A DNA stretch of 64,000 nucleotides, from assembly GCA_023404345.1 (NCBI GenBank), contig JAEYCB010000046.1, forward strand, positions 1 through 64,000, in the 5' to 3' direction. The position numbers were made by a program, and so were the translations under genes. This DNA is from Bacillota bacterium. Its GTDB lineage: Bacteria; Bacillota; Clostridia; Christensenellales; Aristaeellaceae. Shown here in pieces: positions 1 to 9,465 of the stretch. The notes beneath the pieces were generated by a model. The model did no database searches. It had not been told where the DNA came from and saw nothing but the letters and a program-made list of their open reading frames with translations. Position 1 is the stretch's first letter. Every line of letters begins with the position of its first letter.

Positions 1-69
<69 letters not shown>

Positions 70-218
70 CTTATCCTATTCCCTTTGTCAATGCACAATT
101 GATACAATATTTGAAGAAATAAAGAGGCGCGTTTCATCTGCCTTTCGCGGATGGAATACGGCTTTTTGCATTTGTTAACATACAAATAAATGCCGTAGGA
201 AAGGAAGCTGTCAATAAA

Positions 219-2746
219 ATGAAGCGTTCTGCAAATCTCCGGTATTCCTTATCATTCTTTTTGTATTTCTCCTGCCTGTCTCAGCCTGCCTTGCAACAGA
301 AACCACAGTTTCTATCCAAACGCCGGAAGCATTGATGAATCTTCTGGAATCCTCAGACACAGCGGGAAAAGCCTACGTGCTTCAGGCCGATCTGAGCATT
401 GATACAAGCACTTTGGACTCAGGCCGGGTCTTTGCCGGTTCATTCGATGGAAACGGCCATACCATCACCGTCGAAGGCGGCTCCGGTCAGGGATATGCGC
501 CGCTGTTTGATACGTTGCGCGGCAGTGTGACAAACCTGCACATCGTTTTCAAAGGCGATGTGCTTGGTGCGCCCTTTGCCTATGATGCGGGCTATGCCGA
601 TCCAAAAGATGCACTGGTTTTAAGCGTCATTTCCGTAACCGTACAGGGCAGCGTGCGCTTTGCCCGCCATGACTATTCAAAGTATTATTCCTCCCTCCTC
701 AACGGTCCGAACTATGGCAACTGGTATATCCATTATGGCGGACAGCCTGAGGATCTGGCAACCGGGTTCGCATGGTATATCTGGGGAGCCTCTGTTTCCG
801 ACGTAAGCGTACAGATCAGCGGAAACGTCGGCCAGACGAATGTGCTGGATCACGACGCGACCGCGACGGGCTTTGCCTATTTCGCCGCAAAGGGATCAAA
901 CAAGAATCCTGTCCATTACAGCAATATCAATATCAACGTGGAAAAGGATATTCTGGTGAGCACGGGCAAGGGGCACGCCTCGGCGTATGGCTTTGCGACT
1001 GGTACAGCCGACAGCTCGGCGGGCTTTGCATGCAATGTTATGGATGAGGTTTCAAATATCTCGGTCAGCGCACAGAACATCACTGCTTCTTCCCAGCAGG
1101 GTGCCTCCTCGGCGATCGGCTTTGCACGGTTCATGCAGGGCTATACCCATGACTGCACGGTAAACGTTGCTGGTCAGATTTCGGCAGTCAACGTCGAAGG
1201 CGACGCGGACGAAGACAAATACGCCTATACCAACGGCGATGCATATGCCTATGGATTCATGCTCAACACAGGCGGATGGTCCATCGACGGCAGGCGCAGC
1301 TTTGTCAGCAATCAGGTAAACGTGGGCGGCATTGAGGCCAAAACAACTTCCGAAATGTATGCAGGAAGCGCGTTTGCCAGCGGCTTTGCTCACCAGATGA
1401 TGAATTCGTCAGGCAGCGTACCCAATCTGTCTTACAACAACAATCATGTAAATATCACAAACGGGGATATCCAGGCGCAGGCAAATAAAGCCGGTGCCGA
1501 AGCCAGCGGATTTGTTTCAAGCACAGGAAATGACACCTCTGACCGTCCGGACCACATCTATGGGAACACCGTTTCCGTCAACGGCTCCATTTGGGCAAGC
1601 AGCCAGGAGGCTGACGCTACTGCTGCCGGTTATGCCTATACCAGCAAAACGCACCGGCGGGATTGCCACGTCACCGTTCAAAAGGACATTGCGGCATACT
1701 CACCCGTTCAGGCAGTCGCCGCAGGTTTCAACGGTTTGCAAAGCATCGGTTCCAACTATTTCATCAAGGATTCCACCGTTGTTGTCCACGGTGACATCAA
1801 AGCCGTTCAGACCGGTTCCCAACAGGGCATCGCCGTGGCCGGAGGATTGAATGCCGTTGTTATGAAGCCGACCTCTGGGTCCGCCTCTGCGAAAACATCG
1901 TTTCAGGGAAACTGCGTAGCGATATACGGCACCGTATATACGGAAACGAACAGCCAATCGGACGGCCTTGCAGGTTTGATGCTTGGGCTGAGCGAGCACA
2001 CGGACCCCTCCAAAGGTCTTTTGGAGTTAAAAAACAATCTTTTTATAGGTCATGAGGCACTCCTTGCGGTACCGGGTGAGAAACAGTATACACCCTTCAC
2101 AGGTGCTAGTGCTTTGCCTGTCTATTCGGATACGTCCGAAAACAAAGTCATCTTTTACCGGGACGGAGAGTGCCCCTATGCGGCAGATCTGAGCTTTGAA
2201 CGGGATGCCTCCGCATCGCCATACGGTGACCTGTGGCTTCTCTCCAACAAGGTCGACACACACAGTCCCATTTTTGTTGCCGAGCAGGCTCCCACCTGTA
2301 CAGAGGATGGAAACATCGACCATTGGCATTGTGAAAATTGCAGACAGTATTTTTTGGATGCCGCCCTGGCTTATCCCGTTTCCTAGGAGGATATCCTGAT
2401 CAAGGCGCCAGGTCATCAGTTTTCGTCCCCATTCGCTTATGATTCGCAGTATCATTGGCGAAGCTGCGCAGTATGCGACACGCGGGTTGATCAGGATGTG
2501 CACGTCTTTGAATGGGTCATCGACAGGGAGCCTTCCGCCTCCTTACCCGGCTTAAAGCACGAGGAATGCTCAATCTGTGGTTATCAGAAAGCGCCTGTGG
2601 AGATTCCCGCCGGAGGCGCACAGGTTTCCGAGCCTCCCAAAACAGGGGATTCCAATCAACCGGTGCTGTGGATCTGTCTGCTTTGCCTTGCAGGAGCCGG
2701 ACTTGCCGGAGCTGCTGTCCATAGTAGGCGGAAAAGCAGGGCATAA
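219..2746 (+). pseudogene. Sortase-anchored (PPKTG) surface protein, interrupted by a frameshift and an amber codon
   Basis: A large secreted, wall-anchored repeat protein in three pieces. ATG at 219 follows a GGAAAGGAAG ribosome site and encodes MKRSANL, but the hydrophobic signal core (VFLIILFVFLLPVSACLA) is in the frame of the main body. One lost base near 236-240 would join them. The body (332-2386, about 680 codons from a TTG) is rich in Gly-Phe-Ala and Asn-Val-containing repeats, compatible with a beta-helix-like fold. It ends at an in-frame TAG (2384-2386). The same frame then continues without a further stop through a CxxC-type module to a PPKTGD sortase-like motif, a membrane segment and RRKSRA at 2746. 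Both lesions therefore lie within one original gene. Base composition is lower in GC than the housekeeping genes. No close family is recognised. Sequencing error cannot be excluded. Confidence 0.75.
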
Positions 2747-2801
2747 TGCTTGCGCTTTTCTGCCAGTCAGGGGTGCACGCCGGTTTCCTTCGTTTTGCCG
2801 C

Positions 2802-2830
2802 TTGACTTTCCCACTTCCTTCCCCTATAAT
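2802..2830 (+). promoter_or_regulatory. Sigma-A type promoter of the T-box operon
   Basis: TTGACT (2802-2807) and TATAAT (2825-2830) are separated by 17 bases, a near-consensus vegetative promoter. Transcription would begin close to 2837, just ahead of the T-box leader. Confidence 0.85.
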
Positions 2831-2836
2831 ACCACC

Positions 2837-3104
2837 ATCGGCAATGACGGGATCAAGTAACCCGGGCAGGTACGTCTCAAGAGAGCCTTCGGCAGGTGGA
2901 AGAAGGCGGCGGCAGCCCAGGTGAATACTTCCCTGAGCCCGGCCGTGAACCTGTTTTTCATCAGTAGCGGGCCGACGGTGCGCCGTTTACAGCGCAGGGG
3001 TCTGCATGGCCCGCAGAGGGCGCGTCCGCGCGCCAAAATGGAAGTGGTACCGCGATTTGATCCGTCGCCTTCCTCCCTGAAAGGGAGGGAGGCGGCTTTC
3101 TTTT
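2837..3104 (+). promoter_or_regulatory. T-box leader, probable tyrosine specificity
   Basis: The leader has the conserved T-box core AAGTGGTACCGCG (3042-3054), shortly followed by a Rho-independent hairpin (stem 3066-3078 with 3082-3094, loop GAA, then a T-rich run). Stem I can form between CCCGGGCAGG (about 2861) and CCTGAGCCCGG (about 2932). Its internal bulge reads GGTGAATACTTCC, placing TAC (Tyr) at 2926-2928 in the specifier position. This fits tyrS as the second gene downstream. Uncharged tRNA-Tyr would stabilise the antiterminator and allow read-through. The specifier was assigned by eye from the fold; the core motif and terminator are seen directly. Confidence 0.85.
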
Positions 3105-3138
3105 ACCGCCCAGACAAGATGCAAAAGGAGGGGTTTTG

Positions 3139-4323
3139 ATGGATTCCGTTTCCTACGCCCGCCGGTTTGACAATGTAACCGGCAGCGCCATCCGCGAGAT
3201 TTTTAAGGTGCTGGGCCGCCCCGGCATGATCAGCTTCGCCGGGGGCAACCCGTCTATGGACGCCCTGCCCGACAAGCTCTGCGCCGATCTTGCGCGCGAC
3301 GTGCTACTTGCCGATGGCAAGCGCATTTTGCAGTACGGCGCCACCGAGGGCTATCCGCCCTTTGTGGAAAGCCTTACAGCCTATCTCAAAGAGCACTTTG
3401 GTTTTTCCATGGATGGCGACGGCGTGCTTCCTACCACCGGCAGCACCAGTGGCATGGACCTGCTGCTCAAGGCGTTGGTCAACCCCGGCGATGCGGTGCT
3501 TGTGGAAAGCCCCACCTTCCTTGGCAACATGCAGACCATGCACCTCTACGAGGCCAACCTCATCCCCATCGAAAGCGACGAGGGCGGCGTGAAGCTGGAT
3601 GCGCTGGAGGAAGCGGCGCGCAGGTATCATCCCAAGCTGTTTTACGTGATTCCCACGTTCCAGAACCCCTCTGGCCGCACGCTGGCCGCCGACCGGCGCA
3701 GGCCTATCGCGGAGATGGCTGCCAAGTACGGCTTCATCGTGGCCGAGGATGATCCCTACCGGGACCTTCGCTACCAGGGCCAGGCGCTGCCGCCCATCAA
3801 GAGCTACGATACGACGGGCAACGTGGTCTATCTGGGCAGCTTTTCCAAGCTGGTCAGCCCCGGCCTGCGCGTAGGCTATCTGCTCGCCGAGCAAGGCCTG
3901 CTGCGCAAGTGCACCATCGGCAAACAGGGCACCGATCTGCACACCCCCAACCTCAACCAGGCCATTGTGGACCAATTTTTGCGGCGCGGCCTGTTGGACA
4001 GCCACATCCAGAGCATCATCCCCGGCTACCGCGAAAAGCTGAAGCTGATGCTTGAGGAGCTTTCCTCCTTCCCCGAAGGCACGCGCTACACCGCGCCGGA
4101 AGGCGGGCTGTTCATCTTCGTGGAAATGCCCGAGGGCTTTGACGCGACCGCCCTGTTTGACCAGGCCGTGGAACGCGGCGTAGCCTATGTGCCCGGCACG
4201 CATTTCTACCCCGACGGCGGGCATCACAACACGCTGCGCCTGAACTTCAGCAACTCCACCCCGGAGCAGATTCACGAGGGAATGGGCAAACTGAGGGAGC
4301 TGTTTGCCGCCCAGCTGGGCTGA
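3139..4323 (+). CDS. PLP-dependent aminotransferase, class I/II (MocR/LysN-like)
   Basis: A 394-residue fold-type I aminotransferase. The PLP-binding lysine is K237 in SFSKLVSPGLRVGY, and the family motifs PTFQNPSG and EDDPYRDLRY are present. It resembles the aminotransferase half of MocR regulators and 2-aminoadipate or aromatic aminotransferases, without the HTH domain. ATG at 3139 follows AAAGGAGGGG; a TTG one codon earlier is possible. It is the first gene after the T-box leader and lies 40 bases before tyrS. The Tyr specifier suggests, but does not prove, an aromatic substrate such as tyrosine or hydroxyphenylpyruvate. Confidence 0.85.
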   Translation: MDSVSYARRFDNVTGSAIREIFKVLGRPGMISFAGGNPSMDALPDKLCADLARDVLLADGKRILQYGATEGYPPFVESLTAYLKEHFGFSMDGDGVLPTTGSTSGMDLLLKALVNPGDAVLVESPTFLGNMQTMHLYEANLIPIESDEGGVKLDALEEAARRYHPKLFYVIPTFQNPSGRTLAADRRRPIAEMAAKYGFIVAEDDPYRDLRYQGQALPPIKSYDTTGNVVYLGSFSKLVSPGLRVGYLLAEQGLLRKCTIGKQGTDLHTPNLNQAIVDQFLRRGLLDSHIQSIIPGYREKLKLMLEELSSFPEGTRYTAPEGGLFIFVEMPEGFDATALFDQAVERGVAYVPGTHFYPDGGHHNTLRLNFSNSTPEQIHEGMGKLRELFAAQLG

Positions 4324-4363
4324 TGCCTTCATTGGAACACAACAAAGAAAGGAACGATGATTT

Positions 4364-5587
4364 ATGCACGTACTGGACATGCTCAAGGAGCGCGGCTTCG
4401 TCGCGCAGGTCACCTTTGAGGACGACCTCTACAAGGCGCTGGAGCGCGAACCCATGACCTTCTACGTGGGCTTTGACCCCACGGCGGACAGCCTGCATGT
4501 GGGCCACTACATCCCCATCATGGCCATGGCGCATTTGCAGCGCGCCGGTCACCGGCCTATCGCCCTGTGCGGCGGCGGCACTGCCATGATCGGCGATCCC
4601 AGCGGCAAGAGCGACATGCGCAAGATGATGAGCCGCGAGACCATCGGCGAAAATGTCTGCGGCATCCAGAAGCAGCTTTCCCGCTTCCTGGATTTCAGCG
4701 AAGGCAAGGCCATTATGGTCAATAACGGCGACTGGCTGCTGAACCTCAACTACATCGACTTCCTGCGCGAGGTGGGCGCGCTATTCAGCGTCAACCGCAT
4801 GCTGACCGCCGAATGCTACAAGCGCCGCATGGAAACGGGCCTTACGTTCCTGGAATTCAACTACATGCTCATGCAGAGCTATGACTTCCTCCAGCTGTTC
4901 AAAAACTACGGCTGCCGCCTGCAAGTGGGCGGGGACGACCAGTGGAGCAACATGCTCTCCGGCGCGGACCTCATCCGCCGCAAGGAGCACGAAGACGCCT
5001 TCGCCCTTACCTGCAAGCTCATCATGACGCACGACGGCAAGAAGATGGGCAAGACCGAAAAGGGCGCCCTGTGGCTGGATGCCGCGCGGACCACGCCCTT
5101 TGAGTTCTACCAGTACTGGCGCAACGTGGGTGACCAGGACGTAGAGCGCTTCCTGGGGCTGCTCACCTTCCTGCCCATGGACGAGGTGCGCCGTCTGGGC
5201 GCGCTGCCCGGCGAGCAGATCAACGAGGCCAAGCGCGTGCTGGCCTTTGAGGTCACCAAGATGATTCACGGCGAAGCCGAGGCGCAGAAGGCTGCCGACG
5301 CGGCCTTGGCGCTGTTTGCGGGCGGTGCCGCCAGCCAGGACGTACCCACCTGGGAAGTAAACGCTGCCATGCTGGCCGAGGACAACCGCCTGACCACCTT
5401 GCTGGCCTCCTGCGGCCTGTGCACAAGCCGCGGCGACTCGCGCAAGATGGTGCAGCAGGGCGCGGTGCTGGTGGCTGATCAGAAGGTGACGGATGTGGAA
5501 TACCGCATCGACGCTTCGCAGATCGGCCCCGACGGCCTGATGTTGCGCAAGGGCAAGAAAAACTATTGCCGCCTGATTCTCAAATGA
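4364..5587 (+). CDS. tyrS: Tyrosyl-tRNA synthetase
   Basis: Charges tRNA-Tyr with tyrosine in the cytoplasm. The 407-residue protein is of normal length for the bacterial class Ic enzyme. It shows the HIGH-type motif HVGHY near residue 46, the tyrosine pocket segment QSYDFLQLFKNYGC, and the KMSKS-type loop KMGKT. A C-terminal S4 RNA-binding domain follows (TLLASCGLCTSRGDSRKMV). The Tyr-type T-box upstream gives the regulatory logic. The stop codon overlaps the ATG of yigZ in an ATGA arrangement, so the two are probably translationally coupled. Confidence 0.97.
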   Translation: MHVLDMLKERGFVAQVTFEDDLYKALEREPMTFYVGFDPTADSLHVGHYIPIMAMAHLQRAGHRPIALCGGGTAMIGDPSGKSDMRKMMSRETIGENVCGIQKQLSRFLDFSEGKAIMVNNGDWLLNLNYIDFLREVGALFSVNRMLTAECYKRRMETGLTFLEFNYMLMQSYDFLQLFKNYGCRLQVGGDDQWSNMLSGADLIRRKEHEDAFALTCKLIMTHDGKKMGKTEKGALWLDAARTTPFEFYQYWRNVGDQDVERFLGLLTFLPMDEVRRLGALPGEQINEAKRVLAFEVTKMIHGEAEAQKAADAALALFAGGAASQDVPTWEVNAAMLAEDNRLTTLLASCGLCTSRGDSRKMVQQGAVLVADQKVTDVEYRIDASQIGPDGLMLRKGKKNYCRLILK

Positions 5588-6228
5588 GCCTGAAGGGCTA
5601 TAAAACCGTGCTGCGCGAGGCCCGCGATGAAGTGGTCATCAACAAAAGCCGCTTCATCGGGCACGCGGCGCCGGTCAGCAGCGCAGAGGAGGCGCTTGGG
5701 TTCCTCGCGCGTATCCGCGAGGAGCACCGCGACGCCACGCACAACTGCTACGCCTACATCATCGGCCAGAACGCGGGTATCATGCGCTACAGCGACGACG
5801 GCGAGCCCTCCGGCACTGCCGGCATGCCTATCATCGAGGTCATGAAGGCTCGGGGTGTGGTGGATTGCGCCGTGGTAGTCACCCGCTACTTTGGCGGTAT
5901 CCTGCTGGGTGCCGGCGGGCTGGTGCGCGCGTATTCGCACACCTGTGCGCTGGCGCTGGATGCCGCGCGCGTGTGCCAGATGCATCCTACCGAGCGGTGG
6001 CTGTTTGAGGTGGCCTACCCCCTGTGGGACCGGGTGCAGCATACGCTCAAATCCCAACCCGCGCGGCTGGTGGGCACGGATTTTGCCGCCGCGGTGAGCT
6101 TTGAGCTGGATATGAAGGCCACCGATACCGAGCGCGTGCTGGCGGAGCTGACGCGCGTAACGGATGGGCGCGTCGAATCGCTCAAGGAAGAAGAGCGCTT
6201 CGCCCCGTGGGAGGAGGACACGCCATGA
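5584..6228 (+). CDS. yigZ: YigZ/IMPACT family protein
   Basis: A 214-residue member of the UPF0029 (IMPACT) family. The N-terminal domain carries the family core (NKSRFIGHAAPV, YSDDGEPSGTAGMPI, VVVTRYFGGILLGAGGLVRAY) and the C-terminal part is DUF1949-like. Bacterial members are proposed to bind RNA or ribosomes; function is not settled. ATG at 5584 was chosen over an upstream in-frame ATG at 5566 because it forms the ATGA overlap with tyrS. Confidence 0.92.
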   Translation: MSLKGYKTVLREARDEVVINKSRFIGHAAPVSSAEEALGFLARIREEHRDATHNCYAYIIGQNAGIMRYSDDGEPSGTAGMPIIEVMKARGVVDCAVVVTRYFGGILLGAGGLVRAYSHTCALALDAARVCQMHPTERWLFEVAYPLWDRVQHTLKSQPARLVGTDFAAAVSFELDMKATDTERVLAELTRVTDGRVESLKEEERFAPWEEDTP

Positions 6229-6746
6229 GCGAACTGCTCCTTCGGCCCGTATGCGAGCAGGATACAGTGCGCATTGTGGAAATCTATAACAGCAATCCCG
6301 CCTTTCTCACGGCACATTTGGGACGAAAGTCTGTGGATGCGGCCTTTCTTCTTCAAGACCATGCAGACGCGGAAAGCGCGGGCTTTCTGTGCTGTGTGCT
6401 GGAAGCGGAAGGTGGTCGGATCGCGGGCGTGATGGACTACCGCCCCGGCCGGACGGCTTACCTTTCACTTCTCATGCTGGACAAGGCCTATCAGGGCCAG
6501 GGACTGGGCGCGGCGTGCTGCCGCCTGTTTGAGGAACGTATGTGCAAAGAAGGCTGTGAAGCCGTGCGCATTGACGTAGTGGGCGGCTATGAAGGCTGCG
6601 CCCTTGGCTTCTGGCAGGCGCAGGGGTACCGGACCAAAGGGGAAACGGACCTTGAATGGGGCGCCAAGCGTTCCCGCGCGAGCATTCTGATCAAGCGGCT
6701 TGTGCCTGCCGAACCCGAAAGGAGAACTCCGCATGAATCTGTTTGA
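6225..6746 (+). CDS. GNAT family N-acetyltransferase
   Basis: A 173-residue GNAT-fold acyltransferase. The acetyl-CoA pyrophosphate loop is visible as GQGLGAACCRLFEE and is preceded by the typical beta-4 strand LSLLMLDKAYQ. The substrate cannot be named. The start at 6225 overlaps the yigZ stop (ATGA). The 3' end overlaps the sdaAB start by 14 bases, so the gene lies inside the T-box-led unit. Confidence 0.88.
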   Translation: MSELLLRPVCEQDTVRIVEIYNSNPAFLTAHLGRKSVDAAFLLQDHADAESAGFLCCVLEAEGGRIAGVMDYRPGRTAYLSLLMLDKAYQGQGLGAACCRLFEERMCKEGCEAVRIDVVGGYEGCALGFWQAQGYRTKGETDLEWGAKRSRASILIKRLVPAEPERRTPHESV

Positions 6747-7398
6747 CATCATCGGTCCGGTGATGGTGGGCCCCAGCTCGTCGCACACGGCGGGCGCGGC
6801 GCGCATCGGAAAGATTACACGCATGCTTCTGGGCAGCCAGCCTGTGCGTGCGCGCATCGGGCTGTACGGCTCCTTTCAGAAAACCTATCTGGGGCACGGC
6901 ACCGACAAGGCCCTTATCGGCGGCCTGCTGGGTATGGATGTGGACGATACGCGTCTGCGCGACAGCCTGCACCATGCTGCCCAGGCAAAGTTGGAATACT
7001 CGTTTTACAACGCTGATGTGCGCGGTGCGCATCCCAACACCGTCATTCTGGACGTAGACGGGGACGACGGACGGCACATTCAGGTGCAGGCAGCCTCCGT
7101 GGGCGGGGGAGAAATTGTGGTCAATGCCATCGACGGGTTGGAGGCGGGATTCTCCGGTCACGAAAACACGCTGGTCATCACGCATCACGACACGCCCGGC
7201 ATGATCGCCCGCATCAGCGGCGAGCTGGCCGCGGCCAACCTTAACATTGCCACCATGCGGGTGTTCCGGCGCTCAGTGGGCGGTGATGCCATGGTGGCGC
7301 TGGAGCTGGATGGATCGGCGGATGCGGCGCTGATTGCGCGTTTGTCCGCCCTCAAGGGAGTCTATCACGTGGCCTATCTGGCCGCCAAGGAGGAGTAA
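6733..7398 (+). CDS. sdaAB: L-serine dehydratase, iron-sulfur type, beta subunit
   Basis: Beta subunit (221 residues) of the oxygen-sensitive [4Fe-4S] serine deaminase that converts L-serine to pyruvate and ammonia. The signature DIIGPVMVGPSSSHTAGA is at the N-terminus and a C-terminal ACT domain begins near TLVITHHDTPGMIARISGE. ATG at 6733 follows AAAGGAGA. The alpha subunit begins 3 bases downstream. Presence in a Tyr T-box unit is unusual and may reflect run-through transcription. Confidence 0.95.
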   Translation: MNLFDIIGPVMVGPSSSHTAGAARIGKITRMLLGSQPVRARIGLYGSFQKTYLGHGTDKALIGGLLGMDVDDTRLRDSLHHAAQAKLEYSFYNADVRGAHPNTVILDVDGDDGRHIQVQAASVGGGEIVVNAIDGLEAGFSGHENTLVITHHDTPGMIARISGELAAANLNIATMRVFRRSVGGDAMVALELDGSADAALIARLSALKGVYHVAYLAAKEE

Positions 7399-7401
7399 GG
7401 C

Positions 7402-8238
7402 ATGCGCACCATTGCGGAATGGCTGGACGCTGCGCGCCTGCACGGCAGTCTGGGGGCTGCGGCGCTTGACTGGCAGACGCATGAGCAGGGAGGGGACCCC
7501 ACTGTTCCCCTTGCCCAGATGCGCGAGCGCCTGCGTGTGATGCGCGAAAGCGCCCAAGCGGGCCTCTCCCCCACGCTGCGCAGCGTAAGCGGCATGGTGG
7601 GCGGACAGGCAGCGCTGCTGGCGGACTCGCCTTTCTCCGGGCGCTTTGGCCTGGCGGGCCGGGCGGGGGTATACGCGCTATCCATCGCGGAGTACAACGC
7701 CTGCATGGGCAAGATTGTGGCCGCGCCCACCGCGGGCAGCTGCGGCATTTTGCCCGGTGTGCTGCTGGCCGCGCAGGAGGAAGTCGGCTTTTCGGACGAT
7801 GAACTGGTGATGGCGCTGTTTGCAGCGGCAGCCATCGGGCGCGTAATTGCGCTGCAGGCTACCATCAGCGGTGCGGAAGGCGGCTGTCAGGCAGAATGCG
7901 GCACGGCAGCGGGCATGGCGGCGGCGGCGCTCACCCAGCTCTACGGCGGCACGCCTGAGGCCGCAGCGCACGCCTGCGCCTTTGCGCTGATGAACATGCT
8001 GGGCCTGGTGTGCGACCCCGTAGACGGTCTGGTGGAGGTACCCTGCGTATACCGCAACGTAGGCGGTGCGTCGCAGGCAGTGAGCGCGGCACAGCTCGCG
8101 CTTTCGGGGGTCAGCTGTCCCATTTCTCTGGACGAAATGATTCTTACCATGCGCGATGTAGGCGATGCTATGCCCTCCTCCCTGCGCGAAACGGGTGAAG
8201 GCGGCTGCGCGGCCTGCCATGCATGCCGCCGGAACTGA
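7402..8238 (+). CDS. sdaAA: L-serine dehydratase, iron-sulfur type, alpha subunit
   Basis: Catalytic alpha subunit, 278 residues. Recognisable family segments are AAPTAGSCGILPGVL, ISGAEGGCQAECG and the cysteine pair in CDPVDGLVEVPC, which together with the C-terminal GGCAACHAC supply candidate cluster ligands. It follows sdaAB by 3 bases, so the subunits are co-translated. The unit ends at a strong terminator 20 bases later. Confidence 0.95.
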   Translation: MRTIAEWLDAARLHGSLGAAALDWQTHEQGGDPTVPLAQMRERLRVMRESAQAGLSPTLRSVSGMVGGQAALLADSPFSGRFGLAGRAGVYALSIAEYNACMGKIVAAPTAGSCGILPGVLLAAQEEVGFSDDELVMALFAAAAIGRVIALQATISGAEGGCQAECGTAAGMAAAALTQLYGGTPEAAAHACAFALMNMLGLVCDPVDGLVEVPCVYRNVGGASQAVSAAQLALSGVSCPISLDEMILTMRDVGDAMPSSLRETGEGGCAACHACRRN

Positions 8239-8255
8239 GCAGGAAACAAGCGAAT

Positions 8256-8304
8256 AAAACGGCGCTTTCCGCTGAGCATCCAGTCGGGAAGGCGCCGTTT
8301 TTTC
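8256..8304. terminator. Bidirectional terminator between sdaAA and the VanY-like gene
   Basis: AACGGCGCTTTCC pairs with GGGAAGGCGCCGTT, followed by a run of six T on the + strand and preceded by an A run, so it can serve both convergent transcripts. Confidence 0.85.
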
Positions 8305-8307
8305 TGC

Positions 8308-9402
8308 TTAGTTTTCCTCAAAGGTACAGGCTACCACGGCATAGCCGTCGTTGTCAAAGCTGGCCTCCACGCGGGTTCCCTTTGGCACGTCAAAGGCGAT
8401 ATGCGTACCGGTGAGAGGTTTGCAAAGGATCAGGTATTTCAGCCTTCCATCCTCTCGCACGGCCAGCACGCCTTTTTGATGGAGCCACCTGATATATTCC
8501 TCCAACGTCAGGTCCAGATAGGTCATGGCGGTGGCATGCGCCTTTCCCACATACCGGAATCGGAAGGCGGCGGCATCTATACCTCCCGGCTCCCGGCGGA
8601 TAAAACCTGACCGCCACGCCAGCCTGAGCAGCGCGCGGCCCTGCTGCGAGCTGTCCAAAGGCCGCGGGTCCGGGTCCTCCGAACCGCCCGCGATCAGACG
8701 GATTTCCACGGTGTCATCCTGCTGCTGCTCGGCGGCGGATACGGGCGTATCCTGTGCCAGTGCCTTTCGCACCGCGTCCTCCAAAGGCATCTGAGAGGCG
8801 TAGCGGAGGGCTGATTGCGCCTGGGCGGCGGCCTGCTGGCTGCGGGTCATGGTGCCGCTCCACACGCACAGGCCGCTGATACCCTCCACCCGCAGGCTCG
8901 CAAACAGCTCTGCCAGCGCCTCGATGGTATCCCGCCCGCTCTTGACGCTCAGGCCGTTCACCGGCACCATGCCCTTTCCGTAGGCAGCAATGCTCATGGT
9001 GTTGGGTGCGGGCGCGCCGTCAGGAAGGGGATGCTCCCCATCCAGCAGCATCAGTCCTCCCCGGAGCAGCTGCTCTCTGGTATAGGTAACGGACTGCATT
9101 TCCAGCCCTTCCGGCAGTTCATAGCTCACCGCGCTGACCGCGCGTGCCTGCACGTCCTCCGCGCTTTGTACTGCCGTAGCCTGAGGATACTGCTGCCGCA
9201 CGGCGCGTGGAGTGAGCATGGGCATCGCCAGCGCCGCAGACAGTGACAGCAGCAAAAGGAACACGGAAAAGGCCCGGTCCTCCCGCAGTTTTCTGCGTCT
9301 TTGTGCGGGCAGCACGCACTGCGCACCCCAACAGCCGGGGCGCGGCGGCTTGGCGCGCGCCGCCTGCCTGCGCCATTCCCGTTCTGTCATCAGCCCGTTC
9401 AC
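8308..9402 (-). CDS. Membrane-anchored VanY-like (M15B) protein lacking catalytic residues
   Basis: A 364-residue protein with a basic N-terminus and one membrane anchor (FSVFLLLLSLSAALAMP, residues about 45-61). The extracellular C-terminal half matches the D,D-carboxypeptidase VanY pattern: LLRLAWRSGFIRREPGG, then FRFRYVGKAHATAMTYLDLTLEEYIRWL. The family's zinc ligands are missing. No HxxGxAxD precedes this block, and the usual EPWHFRYVG reads AAAFRFRYVG, so catalytic Glu and His are gone. It is probably a non-enzymatic wall-binding or regulatory relative. GTG at 9402 or ATG at 9390 could start it; both lie near AAAGGGGG. Confidence 0.7.
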   Translation of the reverse strand: MNGLMTEREWRRQAARAKPPRPGCWGAQCVLPAQRRRKLREDRAFSVFLLLLSLSAALAMPMLTPRAVRQQYPQATAVQSAEDVQARAVSAVSYELPEGLEMQSVTYTREQLLRGGLMLLDGEHPLPDGAPAPNTMSIAAYGKGMVPVNGLSVKSGRDTIEALAELFASLRVEGISGLCVWSGTMTRSQQAAAQAQSALRYASQMPLEDAVRKALAQDTPVSAAEQQQDDTVEIRLIAGGSEDPDPRPLDSSQQGRALLRLAWRSGFIRREPGGIDAAAFRFRYVGKAHATAMTYLDLTLEEYIRWLHQKGVLAVREDGRLKYLILCKPLTGTHIAFDVPKGTRVEASFDNDGYAVVACTFEEN

Positions 9403-9465
9403 GCCGCTTCGCCCCCTTTTCTAAGGGGTAGGATAGCCAAGTGGTATAAAGTGTATACCAATCAA

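Noticed and set aside
9426..9460. tRNA-like 5' half (GGGGTAGGATAGCCAAGTGGTA, resembling a D-arm box A)
   Set aside because: No anticodon arm, T arm or matching acceptor 3' strand follows; the sequence runs directly into the repeat element. A short GGTATA/TATACC hairpin explains part of it.
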